In this document: piece by piece, positions 7,020 through 16,138 of the stretch
Numbering within the stretch: the stretch's first letter is position 1
Layout of the letters: every line of letters starts with the position of its first letter
Assembly (NCBI GenBank): GCA_945875915.1
Contig: CAMCMT010000028.1
Span: 1 to 33,991 of the forward strand
Length of the DNA: 33,991 bases
DNA from: Synechococcus sp. UW140
GTDB lineage: Bacteria > Cyanobacteriota > Cyanobacteriia > PCC-6307 > Cyanobiaceae
Reading direction: 5' to 3'
Program-made: the position numbers and the translations under genes
Notes under the pieces: model-generated
What the model was told of the DNA's origin: nothing
The model's input: the letters and a program-made list of their open reading frames with translations, nothing else
Database searches by the model: none

Positions 7020-8738
7020 ATGGCTGAGCGTCCGGTCGATGGCCCCCTGCACTCCAGCTGGGATGTGGTTGTGGTGGGAGGCGGGGCCGCCGGCCTGATG
7101 GCCTGCCTGGAACTGCCCAAGGGCCTGAGCATCCTGTTGCTGAGCAAGGAACGGGCGCCCCGCTCCGCCAGCCGTTGGGCCCAGGGCGGCATTGCCGCCG
7201 TGACCCGCCCCGAGGACAGCTTTGCAAGCCACATCGAGGACACCCTTAAGGCCGGTGCCGGCCTCTGCGATCCAGCTGCAGTGGCCCTGCTGGTGCACAA
7301 GGCCCCGGGATGTGTGGAGCGGCTGCTGCAGCTCGACATGGCCTTTGATCGCAACGGCGATGGCCTAAGCACCACCCTGGAGGCGGCCCACAGCCACCGG
7401 CGCGTGCTGCACGCCCAGGACCGGACGGGCGGAGCCCTGGTCGATGCCCTGGAAAGGGAAGTGCTGCGGCGCCCAGGCCTGGAACGACGCTTGGGAAGCA
7501 CGGCCCTGCAACTCTGGCTAGAGGGCGGCCGCTGCTGCGGCTTGCAAGTGCTCGACCAGGGGCAGGTGCGCTGGCTGGCGGCCCGGGCCGTGGTGCTGGC
7601 CACGGGCGGTGGCGGCCACCTATTCGCCAACACCACCAACCCGGCCCAGGCCAGCGGCGATGGCGTGGCCATGGCGGCCCGGGCCGGGGCCCTGATTCGA
7701 GACCTGGAATTTGTGCAATTCCACCCCACGGCCCTGATGCTGCCGGGGGCGCCCCGCTTCCTGATCTCGGAAGCCGTGCGCGGCGAAGGCGCCCGATTAA
7801 TGGATGCCGCTGGCGCCAGCCCGGTGGCCCAACTGGCGGGCGGTGACCTGGCCCCCCGCGATGCCGTTAGCCGCGCCCTGGTGCGGCGCATGCGTGAACG
7901 GCAGGTGGATCACCTCTGGCTCGACCTGCGGCCCGTGGGCACGGAGCGGCTGGAGAAGCAATTTCCAACGATCCTGGGCCGCTGCCGCGAACTGGGCCTG
8001 GAACCCACGACCACACCGATCCCGGTGGCTCCGGCCGCCCACTACTGGATGGGCGGCATCCGCACCGACCTGCAGGCCGCCACCTCGATCCCCGGGCTTT
8101 ATGCCGTAGGCGAGGTGGCCAGCACCGGCGTGCATGGCGCCAACCGGCTGGCGAGTAATTCCCTGATGGAATGCCTGGTGTTCGCCCGCCAACTGGCCTC
8201 GATCCAGCTGGGAGAGGGTCCCAAGCAGCCGCCAGCGGCCCAGGAGCCCCGGGCCATGCCAACCCCGGGCCCGGCCGGCGCCCCCTCCGCCTTCAGCTCC
8301 GAAGCCTTGGCCCGGGCCAACCAGGAGCTGAGACTCACCTGCTGGCGGGTGGCGGGGGTGGAGCGTTGCCGCGGCGACCTGGCGCCAGCCCTGCAAAGCG
8401 TGCACCGCCAGCGGGCCGAACTGGAAAGCGCCCCTGGCCTGGGCCCCTGCCTGGACCACGGCCCGGGCGAGCAGGCCCAGGCCCTGGAACCCGACGGGGC
8501 GAACGCCCTAGCAGCGGCCCACGACCTACTACAGCGACTGAGGGTGGCTGAATCCCTACTGGAAGCCGCCCTGTTCCGCCAGGAAAGCCGCGGCGGCCAC
8601 TACCGCCTGGATGCACCGGCCCGGGCCCCCTTCTGGCAATGCCACAGCCTCCAAGAAAGGGGCCAGCGGATCCGCACCGAGCCCATCGGCAACCAGGCTC
8701 CCTTCCCAAAAGAAGCGCGCCAAATAGGCACCGGCTAG
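7020..8738 (+). CDS. nadB: L-aspartate oxidase NadB
   Basis: FAD-dependent oxidation of L-aspartate to iminoaspartate, the first step of de novo NAD synthesis (with NadA). 572 residues. The N-terminal Rossmann motif VVVVGGGAAGL (about 16-27) is followed by SRWAQGGIAA (51-60), the fumarate-reductase/aspartate-oxidase block EFVQFHPTAL, and the C-terminal flavin block around HYWMGGIRTD (about 339-348) and GVHGANRLASNSLMECLVF. The tail RGGHYRLD is also typical. Start: TTG at 7017 immediately precedes ATG at 7020; ATG is preferred. The region around 8215-8300 is an Ala/Pro/Gly-rich linker before the helical C-terminal domain. It is convergent with the VKOR gene, with a 19-bp gap. Confidence 0.95.
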   Translation: MAERPVDGPLHSSWDVVVVGGGAAGLMACLELPKGLSILLLSKERAPRSASRWAQGGIAAVTRPEDSFASHIEDTLKAGAGLCDPAAVALLVHKAPGCVERLLQLDMAFDRNGDGLSTTLEAAHSHRRVLHAQDRTGGALVDALEREVLRRPGLERRLGSTALQLWLEGGRCCGLQVLDQGQVRWLAARAVVLATGGGGHLFANTTNPAQASGDGVAMAARAGALIRDLEFVQFHPTALMLPGAPRFLISEAVRGEGARLMDAAGASPVAQLAGGDLAPRDAVSRALVRRMRERQVDHLWLDLRPVGTERLEKQFPTILGRCRELGLEPTTTPIPVAPAAHYWMGGIRTDLQAATSIPGLYAVGEVASTGVHGANRLASNSLMECLVFARQLASIQLGEGPKQPPAAQEPRAMPTPGPAGAPSAFSSEALARANQELRLTCWRVAGVERCRGDLAPALQSVHRQRAELESAPGLGPCLDHGPGEQAQALEPDGANALAAAHDLLQRLRVAESLLEAALFRQESRGGHYRLDAPARAPFWQCHSLQERGQRIRTEPIGNQAPFPKEARQIGTG

Positions 8739-8757
8739 GCCCCTCGGGCCTACTGGC

Positions 8758-9696
8758 TTAGAAGCTGCGGGAGCCGGTGTAACCGCTCTTATCGGCCAGT
8801 TGCTCCAGGGGTTTAACGCCCGATGAGATCACGCCCTTGATCTCCCAGCTGGGATAGCCCTCGATTTTCTTGGCATCGCAGAGGGCCTTTTGGCTGTTAC
8901 GGCCATCCGGGGCGCATTCGATCACTTCGAGCTTCTCGGTGGCCTGGCGACCAAACAGTTCTTTTTGCTCGTGGCAATGGGGACACCAGTAGGCCGAATA
9001 CATGACGGCGCCACTGGCTGTGAGCTGTTCGGCTAGGGCCAGCTTGGCCGGATTGCTGTCCGACACCACCGCGGGCGGCACGCCCTTGCCGGTGATCGCC
9101 GCCGGCCGGTTGGCGGAGGCGGCCCAGCCCAGGCCAACGACGCCCACCAGCAGGGCCGTGATCACGGTGCGAAACACCAGGGTGCCGGTGTCCTCCCAGT
9201 CGCCGCCGACCAGGCTGAAGACCATGAGCGAGACGCTCAGCAGGGCCGAGAGGATGCAGAAGGGGCAGCAATCCTGCAGCCCAAACAGCATCACCCCCAC
9301 CAGCACCAGGCTGAACACGGCCATGGCGGTGCTGAGCAGGGCCATTCCCCACCAGCTGCGCTGGGAGAGGCTGACCCGGGTCTCGCCCTGGACCACCAGA
9401 GGCACCACCGCCATTAACAGGATCGCCAGATAGGCCAGGCAACCAAACAGGGCCAGGGGCTGGCCGGCGATCGAGCCCCAGGCGCTGGCGAGCACCTTCT
9501 CGCAGCCGTTGCAGCCGAAGAAGCCCTCCTTGCCGCAACTGAGGGCGCCGAGCAGACCCCACTTCTTCAGGGTGATCGCGCCGGTATCGATCGCTCCAAC
9601 CGTGGCCAGCACGGCGATCACGACCCGCACCCAGCGCAGGCCTGGATCGCTGCGGCGGCGGGAACTGAGACGACTGCCCAGTTTGGAGGAGGTCAC
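8758..9696 (-). CDS. Vitamin K epoxide reductase (VKOR)-thioredoxin fusion protein
   Basis: Membrane oxidoreductase that feeds disulfides to secreted proteins by passing electrons to quinone, the DsbB-like role in cyanobacteria. 312 residues: a VKOR domain of about five membrane segments with loop cysteines (C54, C62, C65) and the quinone-side CxxC, C144-P-F-C147; then a C-terminal thioredoxin-like domain with WCPHC (C238, C241). This is the usual cyanobacterial fusion, known structurally from Synechococcus. The ATG at 9696 gives a short basic N-terminus before the first membrane helix. It is divergent from rimO; the 134 bases between hold no gene but include a GTTTAAAC palindrome near 9760. 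Confidence 0.93.
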   Translation of the reverse strand: MTSSKLGSRLSSRRRSDPGLRWVRVVIAVLATVGAIDTGAITLKKWGLLGALSCGKEGFFGCNGCEKVLASAWGSIAGQPLALFGCLAYLAILLMAVVPLVVQGETRVSLSQRSWWGMALLSTAMAVFSLVLVGVMLFGLQDCCPFCILSALLSVSLMVFSLVGGDWEDTGTLVFRTVITALLVGVVGLGWAASANRPAAITGKGVPPAVVSDSNPAKLALAEQLTASGAVMYSAYWCPHCHEQKELFGRQATEKLEVIECAPDGRNSQKALCDAKKIEGYPSWEIKGVISSGVKPLEQLADKSGYTGSRSF

Positions 9697-9830
9697 AGGC
9701 GAGAGCTTTGCTGGGGGGATTCTCGCAGCCGCAGGTAGATTCGGTGCCTTGGGGACGTTTAAACTCGAGCGAGGGCCCTGGTTAGGGTGGGAGATTGGCT
9801 CCTTTGCCAGCCCCTGGAGCCCCCCTGACG

Positions 9831-11261
9831 ATGAGCCCGATCCCCGCCCCAGGCCAGCCCAGCGCTGTCAGCACAGCAGCCCCAGCCCGCAAGGCCACCG
9901 TGGCCTTCGCCCACCTGGGCTGCGAGAAAAATCGGGTGGACACCGAGCACATGCTCGGTTTGCTTGCCGAGGCCGGCTACGGCGTGAGCGCCGATGAAAA
10001 CGACGCAGCCGTGGTGGTGGTGAACACCTGCAGCTTCATCCAGGAGGCCCGCGAAGAGTCGGTGCGCACCCTGGTGGAGCTGGCGGAGCAGGGCAAGGAA
10101 CTCATCATTGCTGGATGCCTGGCCCAACACTTCCAGCAGGAACTGCTTGATTCCCTGCCCGAAGCTAAGGCGATTGTGGGCACGGGCGATTATCAACACA
10201 TCGTGTCGGTGCTGGAGCGGGTCGAGGCGGGCGAGCGGGTGCACCAGGTGAGTGCCACCCCCGTCTTCGTGGGCGATGAACACCTGCCCCGCTACCGCAC
10301 CACCAGCGAGGCGGTGGCCTACCTCAAGGTGGCCGAAGGCTGCGACTACCGCTGCGCCTTCTGCATCATTCCCAAACTGCGCGGCGACCAGCGCTCGCGC
10401 ACGATCGAATCGGTTGTGGCCGAGGCCCAGCAACTGGCGGCCCAGGGGGTAAAGGAGCTGGTGTTGATCAGCCAGATCACCACCAACTACGGCCTCGACC
10501 TCTACGGCAAGCCCCAGCTGGCCGAGCTGCTGCGGGCCCTGGGCGCGGTGGAGATCCCCTGGATCCGGGTCCACTACGCCTATCCCACCGGCCTCACATC
10601 CGAGGTGCTAGCTGCCTACCGGGAGGTGGCCAATGTGCTGCCCTACCTAGATCTGCCGCTGCAACACAGCCACCCCGAGGTGTTGCGGGCCATGAACCGC
10701 CCCTGGCAAGCCGATGTCACCGGCAGCCTGCTCAAGCGCATCCGCGAGCAGCTGCCCGAGGCCGTGCTGCGCACCACCTTCATTGTGGGATTTCCGGGCG
10801 AAACCGAGGAGCACTTCCAGCACCTGCTCGATTTTGTGGTCGAACAACGCTTCGACCACGTGGGCGTGTTCACCTTCTCCAGCGAGGAGGGCACCGCCGC
10901 GGCCGAGCTGCCCAACCCGGTGAGCGCCGAGGTGGCAGCCGAACGAAAGGACCGCCTGATGGCCCTGCAGCAGCCGATCGCCGCCGAGCGCAACGCCGCC
11001 TGGGTGGGCCGGATTGTGGATGTGCTGATCGAGCAGGAAAACCCCTCCACCGGCGAGATGCTGGGCCGCTGCTCCCGCTACGCCCCCGAAGTGGATGGCG
11101 AAGTGCGGGTGCTGCCCGGCGAAGGCGGCCTCTGCGCCGCCCCCGGCACCATGGTTCCGGTACGCATCACCGCCGCCGACACCTACGACTTGGTGGGCGT
11201 GGTGGTGGGGGCCCAGGCGATGGTGGGCGACGCCCTAGCCGCCCGCCAGGGGAGCACTTGA
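9831..11261 (+). CDS. rimO: Ribosomal protein S12 methylthiotransferase RimO
   Basis: Radical SAM methylthiotransferase that modifies the conserved aspartate of ribosomal protein S12. 476 residues. The N-terminal UPF0004 domain carries three cluster cysteines ([12 protein letters not shown] near residue 31, NTCSFI, AGCLAQ), the radical SAM core has C171-xxx-C175-xx-C178 (GCDYRCAFC), and a TRAM domain closes the protein. HLGCEKN and VNTCSFI are RimO rather than MiaB features. The ATG at 9831 is chosen; a TTG at 9795 in the same frame would add 12 Pro/Ala-rich residues. Its stop overlaps the start of the MFS gene by 4 bp, implying co-translation. Confidence 0.93.
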   Translation: MSPIPAPGQPSAVSTAAPARKATVAFAHLGCEKNRVDTEHMLGLLAEAGYGVSADENDAAVVVVNTCSFIQEAREESVRTLVELAEQGKELIIAGCLAQHFQQELLDSLPEAKAIVGTGDYQHIVSVLERVEAGERVHQVSATPVFVGDEHLPRYRTTSEAVAYLKVAEGCDYRCAFCIIPKLRGDQRSRTIESVVAEAQQLAAQGVKELVLISQITTNYGLDLYGKPQLAELLRALGAVEIPWIRVHYAYPTGLTSEVLAAYREVANVLPYLDLPLQHSHPEVLRAMNRPWQADVTGSLLKRIREQLPEAVLRTTFIVGFPGETEEHFQHLLDFVVEQRFDHVGVFTFSSEEGTAAAELPNPVSAEVAAERKDRLMALQQPIAAERNAAWVGRIVDVLIEQENPSTGEMLGRCSRYAPEVDGEVRVLPGEGGLCAAPGTMVPVRITAADTYDLVGVVVGAQAMVGDALAARQGST

Positions 11262-12511
11262 GCCAGGCCCTCGGGCGAATCCGCCAGCGACTTATCCGCC
11301 AGCAGCGCAGCACCTTCCTGGTGGCCTCTGGCCTGAGCACGGCCGGCTCCTTTGCCGGGCTCACGGCCAAGGGCTGGCTGTTGATGCACGGCAGCCACAA
11401 CCCCCTGATCCTGGCCCTGAATTTTGCCGCCCTCTGCCTGCCCACCCTGCTGGTGAGCGGGCCAGCCGGGGTCGCCACCGACCGGTTCGGCAGTGAAACG
11501 GTGTTGATTCGGGCCCAGTGGGGCCTGTTTGCAGCTGGCGTGCTCGGGGCCGTGGCGATCCCGATCAGCCAGGGGCCCCTCCAGATCGCCCTGCTGTTAT
11601 TGAGCACCCTGGGGGTGGGCCTGGCCAGCGCCTACGAACTCACCGCCCGCAACAAGCTCTGCGCCCTGCTGGTGGATGGGCCCGACCAGTTGGGTCCCTA
11701 TCTCACCAGCTTTTCGGTGGTGTTCAATGTGGGCAAGTTGGTGGGCCCGCCGATTGGCGGCCTACTGGTCGCCGCCCTGGGCCCGGTGGCAGCCCTCAGC
11801 CTTGATGCGGCCAGTTACCTGCTGCCGATCGCCGCCCTCACCTGGTTGATGGCACCGCACCGGGAACGGGAGCAGCTCAGCCAGCGGGGCCAGGCGGCCA
11901 GCGTGGCCACGGCCTGGCGGGACTGCGGCCCGGCCCTACGCCAGGTGCTGCGTTTCACGGCCCTGGCCTGCCTGGTGGGCTTCTTCCACCCGGGCCTGGC
12001 GCCCCTGATCGCCAATGAGCTGCTCGGCCCCAGTCCCCTGGCCCTAGGCCTGTTCACCAGCGTTCTGGCTGCGGGCAGCATCTGTGGTGGGGTGATCTTG
12101 CAGCGGCGCTCCCAGCAGCTCTGCCGCAGACCCGCCCTGCTGCTTGGCACCAGTGCCCTGATCACCGCTGTAGCCCAGCTGGGCATGGCAGCGGCCACCG
12201 GCACGGCCGCCATGGTTCCCACCAGCCTGGCCATGGCCTTTCTGATCGGGGCTGGCACGGCCTGCCTGTTGGCGGGCACCAACCTGATTACCCAGGTGGC
12301 CACTCCCCAGGTGCTGCGGGGCCGCATGGCCGGCCTCGCCCAGGTGGCCTTCCTCGGCGGCGGTGGCCTCAGCGGCCTCCTGGCCGCGAGCTTGACCATG
12401 GCTTATGGCTTGCAGGCCTGTTTCGCCCTCCTGGGCGCCATTGGACTGGTGATCGCGGTGTGGGAATTGCGCAGCCGCGGGTCCCAGCGGCTGGAGCAGG
12501 ACCTGGGCTAG
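11258..12511 (+). CDS. MFS transporter
   Basis: Major facilitator superfamily permease, 417 residues with about 12 hydrophobic segments. The overall look ([14 protein letters not shown] after the second helix, [29 protein letters not shown]) is that of the EntS/MFS_3 type exporters. The substrate is unknown. It begins at a TTG inside TTGA that overlaps the rimO stop, so it is probably translated by coupling. A 7-bp inverted repeat (GGGGTGC 12511-12517, GCACCCC 12533-12539) starts on its stop codon but lacks a T run, so it is at best a weak terminator. The gene is convergent with the petL-like gene. Confidence 0.88.
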   Translation: MSQALGRIRQRLIRQQRSTFLVASGLSTAGSFAGLTAKGWLLMHGSHNPLILALNFAALCLPTLLVSGPAGVATDRFGSETVLIRAQWGLFAAGVLGAVAIPISQGPLQIALLLLSTLGVGLASAYELTARNKLCALLVDGPDQLGPYLTSFSVVFNVGKLVGPPIGGLLVAALGPVAALSLDAASYLLPIAALTWLMAPHREREQLSQRGQAASVATAWRDCGPALRQVLRFTALACLVGFFHPGLAPLIANELLGPSPLALGLFTSVLAAGSICGGVILQRRSQQLCRRPALLLGTSALITAVAQLGMAAATGTAAMVPTSLAMAFLIGAGTACLLAGTNLITQVATPQVLRGRMAGLAQVAFLGGGGLSGLLAASLTMAYGLQACFALLGAIGLVIAVWELRSRGSQRLEQDLG

Positions 12512-12557
12512 GGGTGCCGACAAGCCTGAGCAGCACCCCACCACAACCAAGACCCGC

Positions 12558-12650
12558 TCAGATCAACTTGGCGCTGCGCACCACAAAGGCGAGGGCGGCG
12601 GCGGCGGTGAGTCCACCGGCAACAAGAAGCAGATAGATCACGGGACCCAT
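12558..12650 (-). CDS. petL: PetL-like cytochrome b6f small subunit (30 residues)
   Basis: A 30-codon frame reads MGPVIYLLLVAGG, a second hydrophobic half, and ends RSAKLI. It is a single membrane helix with a short basic tail. Cyanobacterial PetL is about 31 residues, one helix, and ends in a very similar R/K-S-x-K-L/I-I tail; it stabilises the cytochrome b6f dimer. No start codon lies upstream before an in-frame TAA, so the ATG is unambiguous; no strong Shine-Dalgarno is seen. It stands alone between the convergent MFS gene and the divergent radical SAM gene. Very short length limits certainty: another one-helix photosynthetic subunit is possible. Confidence 0.55.
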   Translation of the reverse strand: MGPVIYLLLVAGGLTAAAALAFVVRSAKLI

Positions 12651-12721
12651 GGCGTCACTGGGGCAATGTTCAAGCCATTACAGCAGAAGGGCGCCGGCCC
12701 CAGACCGAAACCTTCACCGAA

Positions 12722-12734
12722 CCACCTAAGGTGG
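12722..12734. promoter_or_regulatory. Perfect inverted repeat between petL-like gene and radical SAM gene
   Basis: CCACCT and AGGTGG flank one central base. A second dyad, GGCTAGG-TC-CCTAGCC, lies at 12767-12782. Both are in the 257-base gap (12651-12907) between divergently transcribed genes, where promoters and operators are expected; no coding capacity is seen there. No confident -35/-10 pair could be assigned. Confidence 0.35.
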
Positions 12735-12907
12735 GGCCACGATTTGCCAATGGCTTCCTTTTAGCTGGCTAGGTCCCTAGCCCCATCCCCAGCCAGGACG
12801 TCTTGGCAGCCACCCTTCCCTCAGTGGTCCCTCCCTGATGGTTGCGTGCCAGCCCCGCCAAACCGTTCGGCCAGAGCGTCATTCCCCACAGCTTGAGACC
12901 GGTCGGC

Positions 12908-14518
12908 ATGCGCACGCTATTCATCTACCCAGAGTTTCCCAAGACCTTCTGGAGCTACGAGAAAATTCTCGAGCTTGTGAATCGCAAGGTGTTGTTGCCG
13001 CCCCTCGGGTTGGTGACCGTGGCGGCCCTGCTGCCCCAAACCTGGGAGATGAAGCTGGTCGATCGCAACGTCTCCGAGGTGCAAGAGGCGGATTGGGCCT
13101 GGGCGGAGCTCGTGATCATCTCCGCAATGATCGTGCAAAAGGCCGACATGGCCGCCCAGATCGCCGAAGCCAAGCGCCGCGGCATCCTGGTCGCTGTGGG
13201 CGGCCCCTTCGCCAGTTCCACCCCCGATGCGCCGGAACTGGCCTTAGCCGATTTCAAGATCCTCGATGAGGGCGAAATCACCCTGCCCCTGTTTATCGAA
13301 GCAATCGAACGGGGTGAGTGTCAGGGCCGTTTCAGCTCCAATGGGGTGAAGCCCGATGTCACCGGCACCCCGATCCCCCGCTTCGACCTGCTCGAGCTAG
13401 ATGCCTATGACTCGATGAGCGTGCAGTTCTCGCGCGGCTGCCCGTTCCAGTGTGAGTTCTGCGACATCATCGTGCTCTACGGGCGCAAGCCCCGCACCAA
13501 GAGCCCCGAGCAGCTGGTGGCCGAATTTCAGGCCCTCTACGACCTGGGCTGGCGCCGGGCCATCTTCCTGGTGGATGACAACTTCATCGGCAATAAGCGC
13601 AATGCCAAGTTGCTGTTGCCAGCCGTGAAGGAATGGCAGATTGAGCGGGGCTTCCCCTTCACCTTCACCACCGAAGCCTCGGTGGATCTCGCCGCAGACG
13701 ACGAGATGATGGAGATGATGGCTGAAGCTCGTTTCGAGGCGGTGTTCCTCGGCATCGAAACCCCGGATGAGGCCAGCCTCTCCCTGACCGGCAAGCACCA
13801 GAACACCCGCAGTTCCCTGGAAGACTCCGTTGATCGGATCACTTCCTACGGCATCAGGGTGATGGCCGGCTTCATTATTGGTTTCGATGGCGAACAAACA
13901 GGCGCCGGCGATCGCATCGTGCGTTTTGTCAGCCGCACCGGCATCCCTGCCGCGATGATGGGCATGTTGCAGGCCCTTCCCAACACCGGTCTCTGGCATC
14001 GCCTCGAAAAAGAAGGGCGCCTGATCGAAGAAAAGGCCGATGCCAAGGGGGTCAACCAGACCAACCTGCTCAACTTCTTGCCGACCCGGCCAATCCGCGA
14101 CATCGCCAACGAATACGTGGATGCCTTCTGCCAGCTCTATGAGCCGAACGCCTATATCGACCGGGTCACCCACTACTACCTAAAGATGGGTGAACCCCGC
14201 TGGAAGACCTTCTATAAGGCAGAAAACTCCGATAAATCAGTGTTCCCTGGCTGGCGTGATCTGCGCGCCCTCTCGATTGTGGTCTGGCGCCAAGGGCTCC
14301 AACGGGACACCCGCTTCCGTTTCTGGAAATCCCTAGCCACGGTCGCCCGGCGCAATCCCAAGTGCCTGGAGCAGTTCCTGATCACCCTGGCCCACAACGA
14401 GCACTTCCAGGAATATCGCGGGGTCGTCACCAAGGAAATCCAGGACCAGCTGGCGTCGCTGCCGCCCGAACCCCCCTCCACCCCAACCATGGCCCCGCGG
14501 GAATTACAGCCCGCCTAA
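12908..14518 (+). CDS. B12-binding-domain radical SAM protein (DUF4070 C-terminus)
   Basis: 536 residues: an N-terminal cobalamin-binding-like domain (about 1-135), a radical SAM core with C178-PFQ-C182-EF-C185, and a C-terminal DUF4070-type region. The sequence around LFIYPEFPKTFW, LGLVTVAALLP and LVDDNFIGNK is characteristic of this family. Relatives include BchE-like cyclases and the hopanoid methylase HpnP, but no hopanoid genes are seen here and the substrate is unknown. The ATG at 12908 is chosen because the family start motif follows at once; the frame is open to 12842 but that extension is unconserved-looking. It is a single-gene unit, convergent with DUF4346. Confidence 0.85.
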   Translation: MRTLFIYPEFPKTFWSYEKILELVNRKVLLPPLGLVTVAALLPQTWEMKLVDRNVSEVQEADWAWAELVIISAMIVQKADMAAQIAEAKRRGILVAVGGPFASSTPDAPELALADFKILDEGEITLPLFIEAIERGECQGRFSSNGVKPDVTGTPIPRFDLLELDAYDSMSVQFSRGCPFQCEFCDIIVLYGRKPRTKSPEQLVAEFQALYDLGWRRAIFLVDDNFIGNKRNAKLLLPAVKEWQIERGFPFTFTTEASVDLAADDEMMEMMAEARFEAVFLGIETPDEASLSLTGKHQNTRSSLEDSVDRITSYGIRVMAGFIIGFDGEQTGAGDRIVRFVSRTGIPAAMMGMLQALPNTGLWHRLEKEGRLIEEKADAKGVNQTNLLNFLPTRPIRDIANEYVDAFCQLYEPNAYIDRVTHYYLKMGEPRWKTFYKAENSDKSVFPGWRDLRALSIVVWRQGLQRDTRFRFWKSLATVARRNPKCLEQFLITLAHNEHFQEYRGVVTKEIQDQLASLPPEPPSTPTMAPRELQPA

Positions 14519-14544
14519 CGCGAGGGGCAAGCCGGCCAGATTGT

Positions 14545-14928
14545 TCAGTCCTGGATGTAATTGCTACCGTCCGCCAGGCAGCCTTCGGCCCGTTGCAATT
14601 CCCGGCCTAGGTACAGGGCGTGGTCGAGCCGGCTGATCGGCCAGGGACCCTCGCCTTCGCTGAGCGCGATGCCCAGTTCCTTGGCGCTACGGCCCCGAAA
14701 CACGGCCTTAGGTGGGCGGGGCCCATCGCCACGGCATTGCAGCACTTCGCCCGTGGTCGGATCGGTGGCCAGGCCCCGCTCGTCGATGCCGTTGCCGTAA
14801 TGCTCGGCCACCAGTTCGCCCGCAGCCCGATCGAGCTTGATCAGGAAGTAGCCGCTCGGATCTAGGGCGATAAAGCGATGCGAAAGCTGGTCGTCGAGGG
14901 TCTGGCGATCTGGGGGGGTGGGAACCAT
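14545..14928 (-). CDS. DUF4346 domain protein
   Basis: Small soluble cyanobacterial protein, 127 residues, of unknown function. FIALDPSGYFLIKLD and ELVAEHYGNG followed by DPTTGEVLQCRG match the DUF4346 pattern, and LDHALYLGRELQRAE is its conserved C-terminal helix. It lies 13 bases downstream of the FemAB-like gene on the same strand, suggesting one transcript, and is convergent with the radical SAM gene (26-bp gap). The ATG is at 14928. Confidence 0.72.
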   Translation of the reverse strand: MVPTPPDRQTLDDQLSHRFIALDPSGYFLIKLDRAAGELVAEHYGNGIDERGLATDPTTGEVLQCRGDGPRPPKAVFRGRSAKELGIALSEGEGPWPISRLDHALYLGRELQRAEGCLADGSNYIQD

Positions 14929-14941
14929 GGGGCGATGCTAA

Positions 14942-16138
14942 TCAGGAGCTTTGGGGTGCAACGGGATCGCCGAGGGGGGGCGGCTCCGCCGTGAACGGCA
15001 ACTCGGCATTAATCGCCTCGATTTCCTCCAGCTGCTGGGCATTCGCCTGGGGCAACCACTGGCGCAGCAGCCGATCGAAGCGGGGATCAAACCAGCGGTG
15101 CAGGCTGGCGTGGGGGCGGGCGACAAAGCCGCGGCGGCGCTTGTGGCTACCGCCAGCGCCGGGATCGAACTGGCGGATGCCCCGGTCGATCGCCCAGGCA
15201 ATCGGCGCGTAATAGCAAACCTCGAAATGGAGGTTCTCCTGCTCCACATCACTGCCCCAATAGCGGCCCCAGAGCTGGTCTCCGTTGTGCACACACAGGG
15301 ACATGGCCAGGGGATCGCTGGGATCGCCCGCATGGGCACTAAATAAGACCAGATGCTGACGCAACTCCTTCGGGCTTTCGGTAAAGAACGCTTCGGTGAG
15401 GTATTTACTACCCCAGGCCCCCCAGCGGCTGCAGTGCTGGGCGTAGAAATGATGCATGCGCGCCATCAAATCATCGGTGATCGCTTCCCCCAGCAGGGGT
15501 GTGACCGTGAGGCCAGCGGCGGCCACCGAGCGGCGCTCCCGCTTGATGTTGCGGCGCTGATTGGCATTAAAACTGGCCAGATAGGCCTCAAAACCGGTGT
15601 AATTCTGGTTAGTCCACAGGCTCTGCTGGTTCAACCAGGGGGCCCAGCCGGCCGCCTCCAACTGGGGCTGCCAAAGCGGATCCACATAGAGAAAATTGCA
15701 GCTCAAAATACGATGCTTGCGGCAGAAGTCCTCAATCAGGGCGAGCAGCACGGCCGTTAAGGCCGGTTCATCTTCATCGGGGGCGATGTGGAAGCGGTAG
15801 CCCAGCACCGGGCTCACCGGGCTCATGCCCAGAAGCTTGGGGTAGTAGCGCAGTCCCAGCTGGCCGGCCAGTTGGGCAAAGGCCTGATCAAACACAAATT
15901 CGCCGTAGCTATGGCCTTTGACATAGAGCGGCGCCACCGCCACCAGGCTCTCGCCGCGCCATAGCCCTAGGTGCATGGGCTGCCAGCCCTGGGAGGGCAC
16001 GATGCTGCCGGAGGCCTCGAGGCGCTCCAGCCAGGGCCAGGAGTAGAAGGGAAGCCCTACCGCCGCCGTCACGGCCTGCCATTGGTCCTCGGGAATCTCG
16101 GCGATCGACCCGTGCCAGCGGGCTTGAAGCTCAGCCAT
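14942..16138 (-). CDS. FemAB-like/GNAT-family acyltransferase (PF04339, DUF482)
   Basis: 398 residues, GNAT/FemAB-like double fold. Family hallmarks are PFYSWPWLERLEASGS near the N-terminus, YVKGHSYGEFVFDQAFA, NFLYVD, FNANQRRNIKRERR, GRYWGSD, HFEVCYYAPIAWAIDRGI and FDPGAGGSHKRRRGF. The family has been annotated as a peptidoglycan-biosynthesis protein by resemblance to FemAB/FemX, but its acceptor is not established. The start ATG at 16138 overlaps the presumed TTG start of the divergent secreted protein by 15 bases, leaving no separate promoter space for either gene. Confidence 0.85.
   Translation of the reverse strand: MAELQARWHGSIAEIPEDQWQAVTAAVGLPFYSWPWLERLEASGSIVPSQGWQPMHLGLWRGESLVAVAPLYVKGHSYGEFVFDQAFAQLAGQLGLRYYPKLLGMSPVSPVLGYRFHIAPDEDEPALTAVLLALIEDFCRKHRILSCNFLYVDPLWQPQLEAAGWAPWLNQQSLWTNQNYTGFEAYLASFNANQRRNIKRERRSVAAAGLTVTPLLGEAITDDLMARMHHFYAQHCSRWGAWGSKYLTEAFFTESPKELRQHLVLFSAHAGDPSDPLAMSLCVHNGDQLWGRYWGSDVEQENLHFEVCYYAPIAWAIDRGIRQFDPGAGGSHKRRRGFVARPHASLHRWFDPRFDRLLRQWLPQANAQQLEEIEAINAELPFTAEPPPLGDPVAPQSS

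Noticed and set aside
6935-7891. A 318-codon minus-strand frame opposite nadB
   Set aside because: It is antisense to strong NadB motifs, Arg/Ser/Pro-rich, and has no recognisable domain.
4770-13916. HIP1 octamers GCGATCGC (for example 4770-4777 and 13909-13916, and a third at 23531-23538)
   Set aside because: Only three were seen in 34 kb, not clearly above what this base composition gives by chance; there is no HIP1 enrichment like that in many other cyanobacteria.
13397-14173. A 258-codon minus-strand frame opposite the radical SAM gene
   Set aside because: It is antisense to the conserved CxxxCxxC region and carries no motif of its own.
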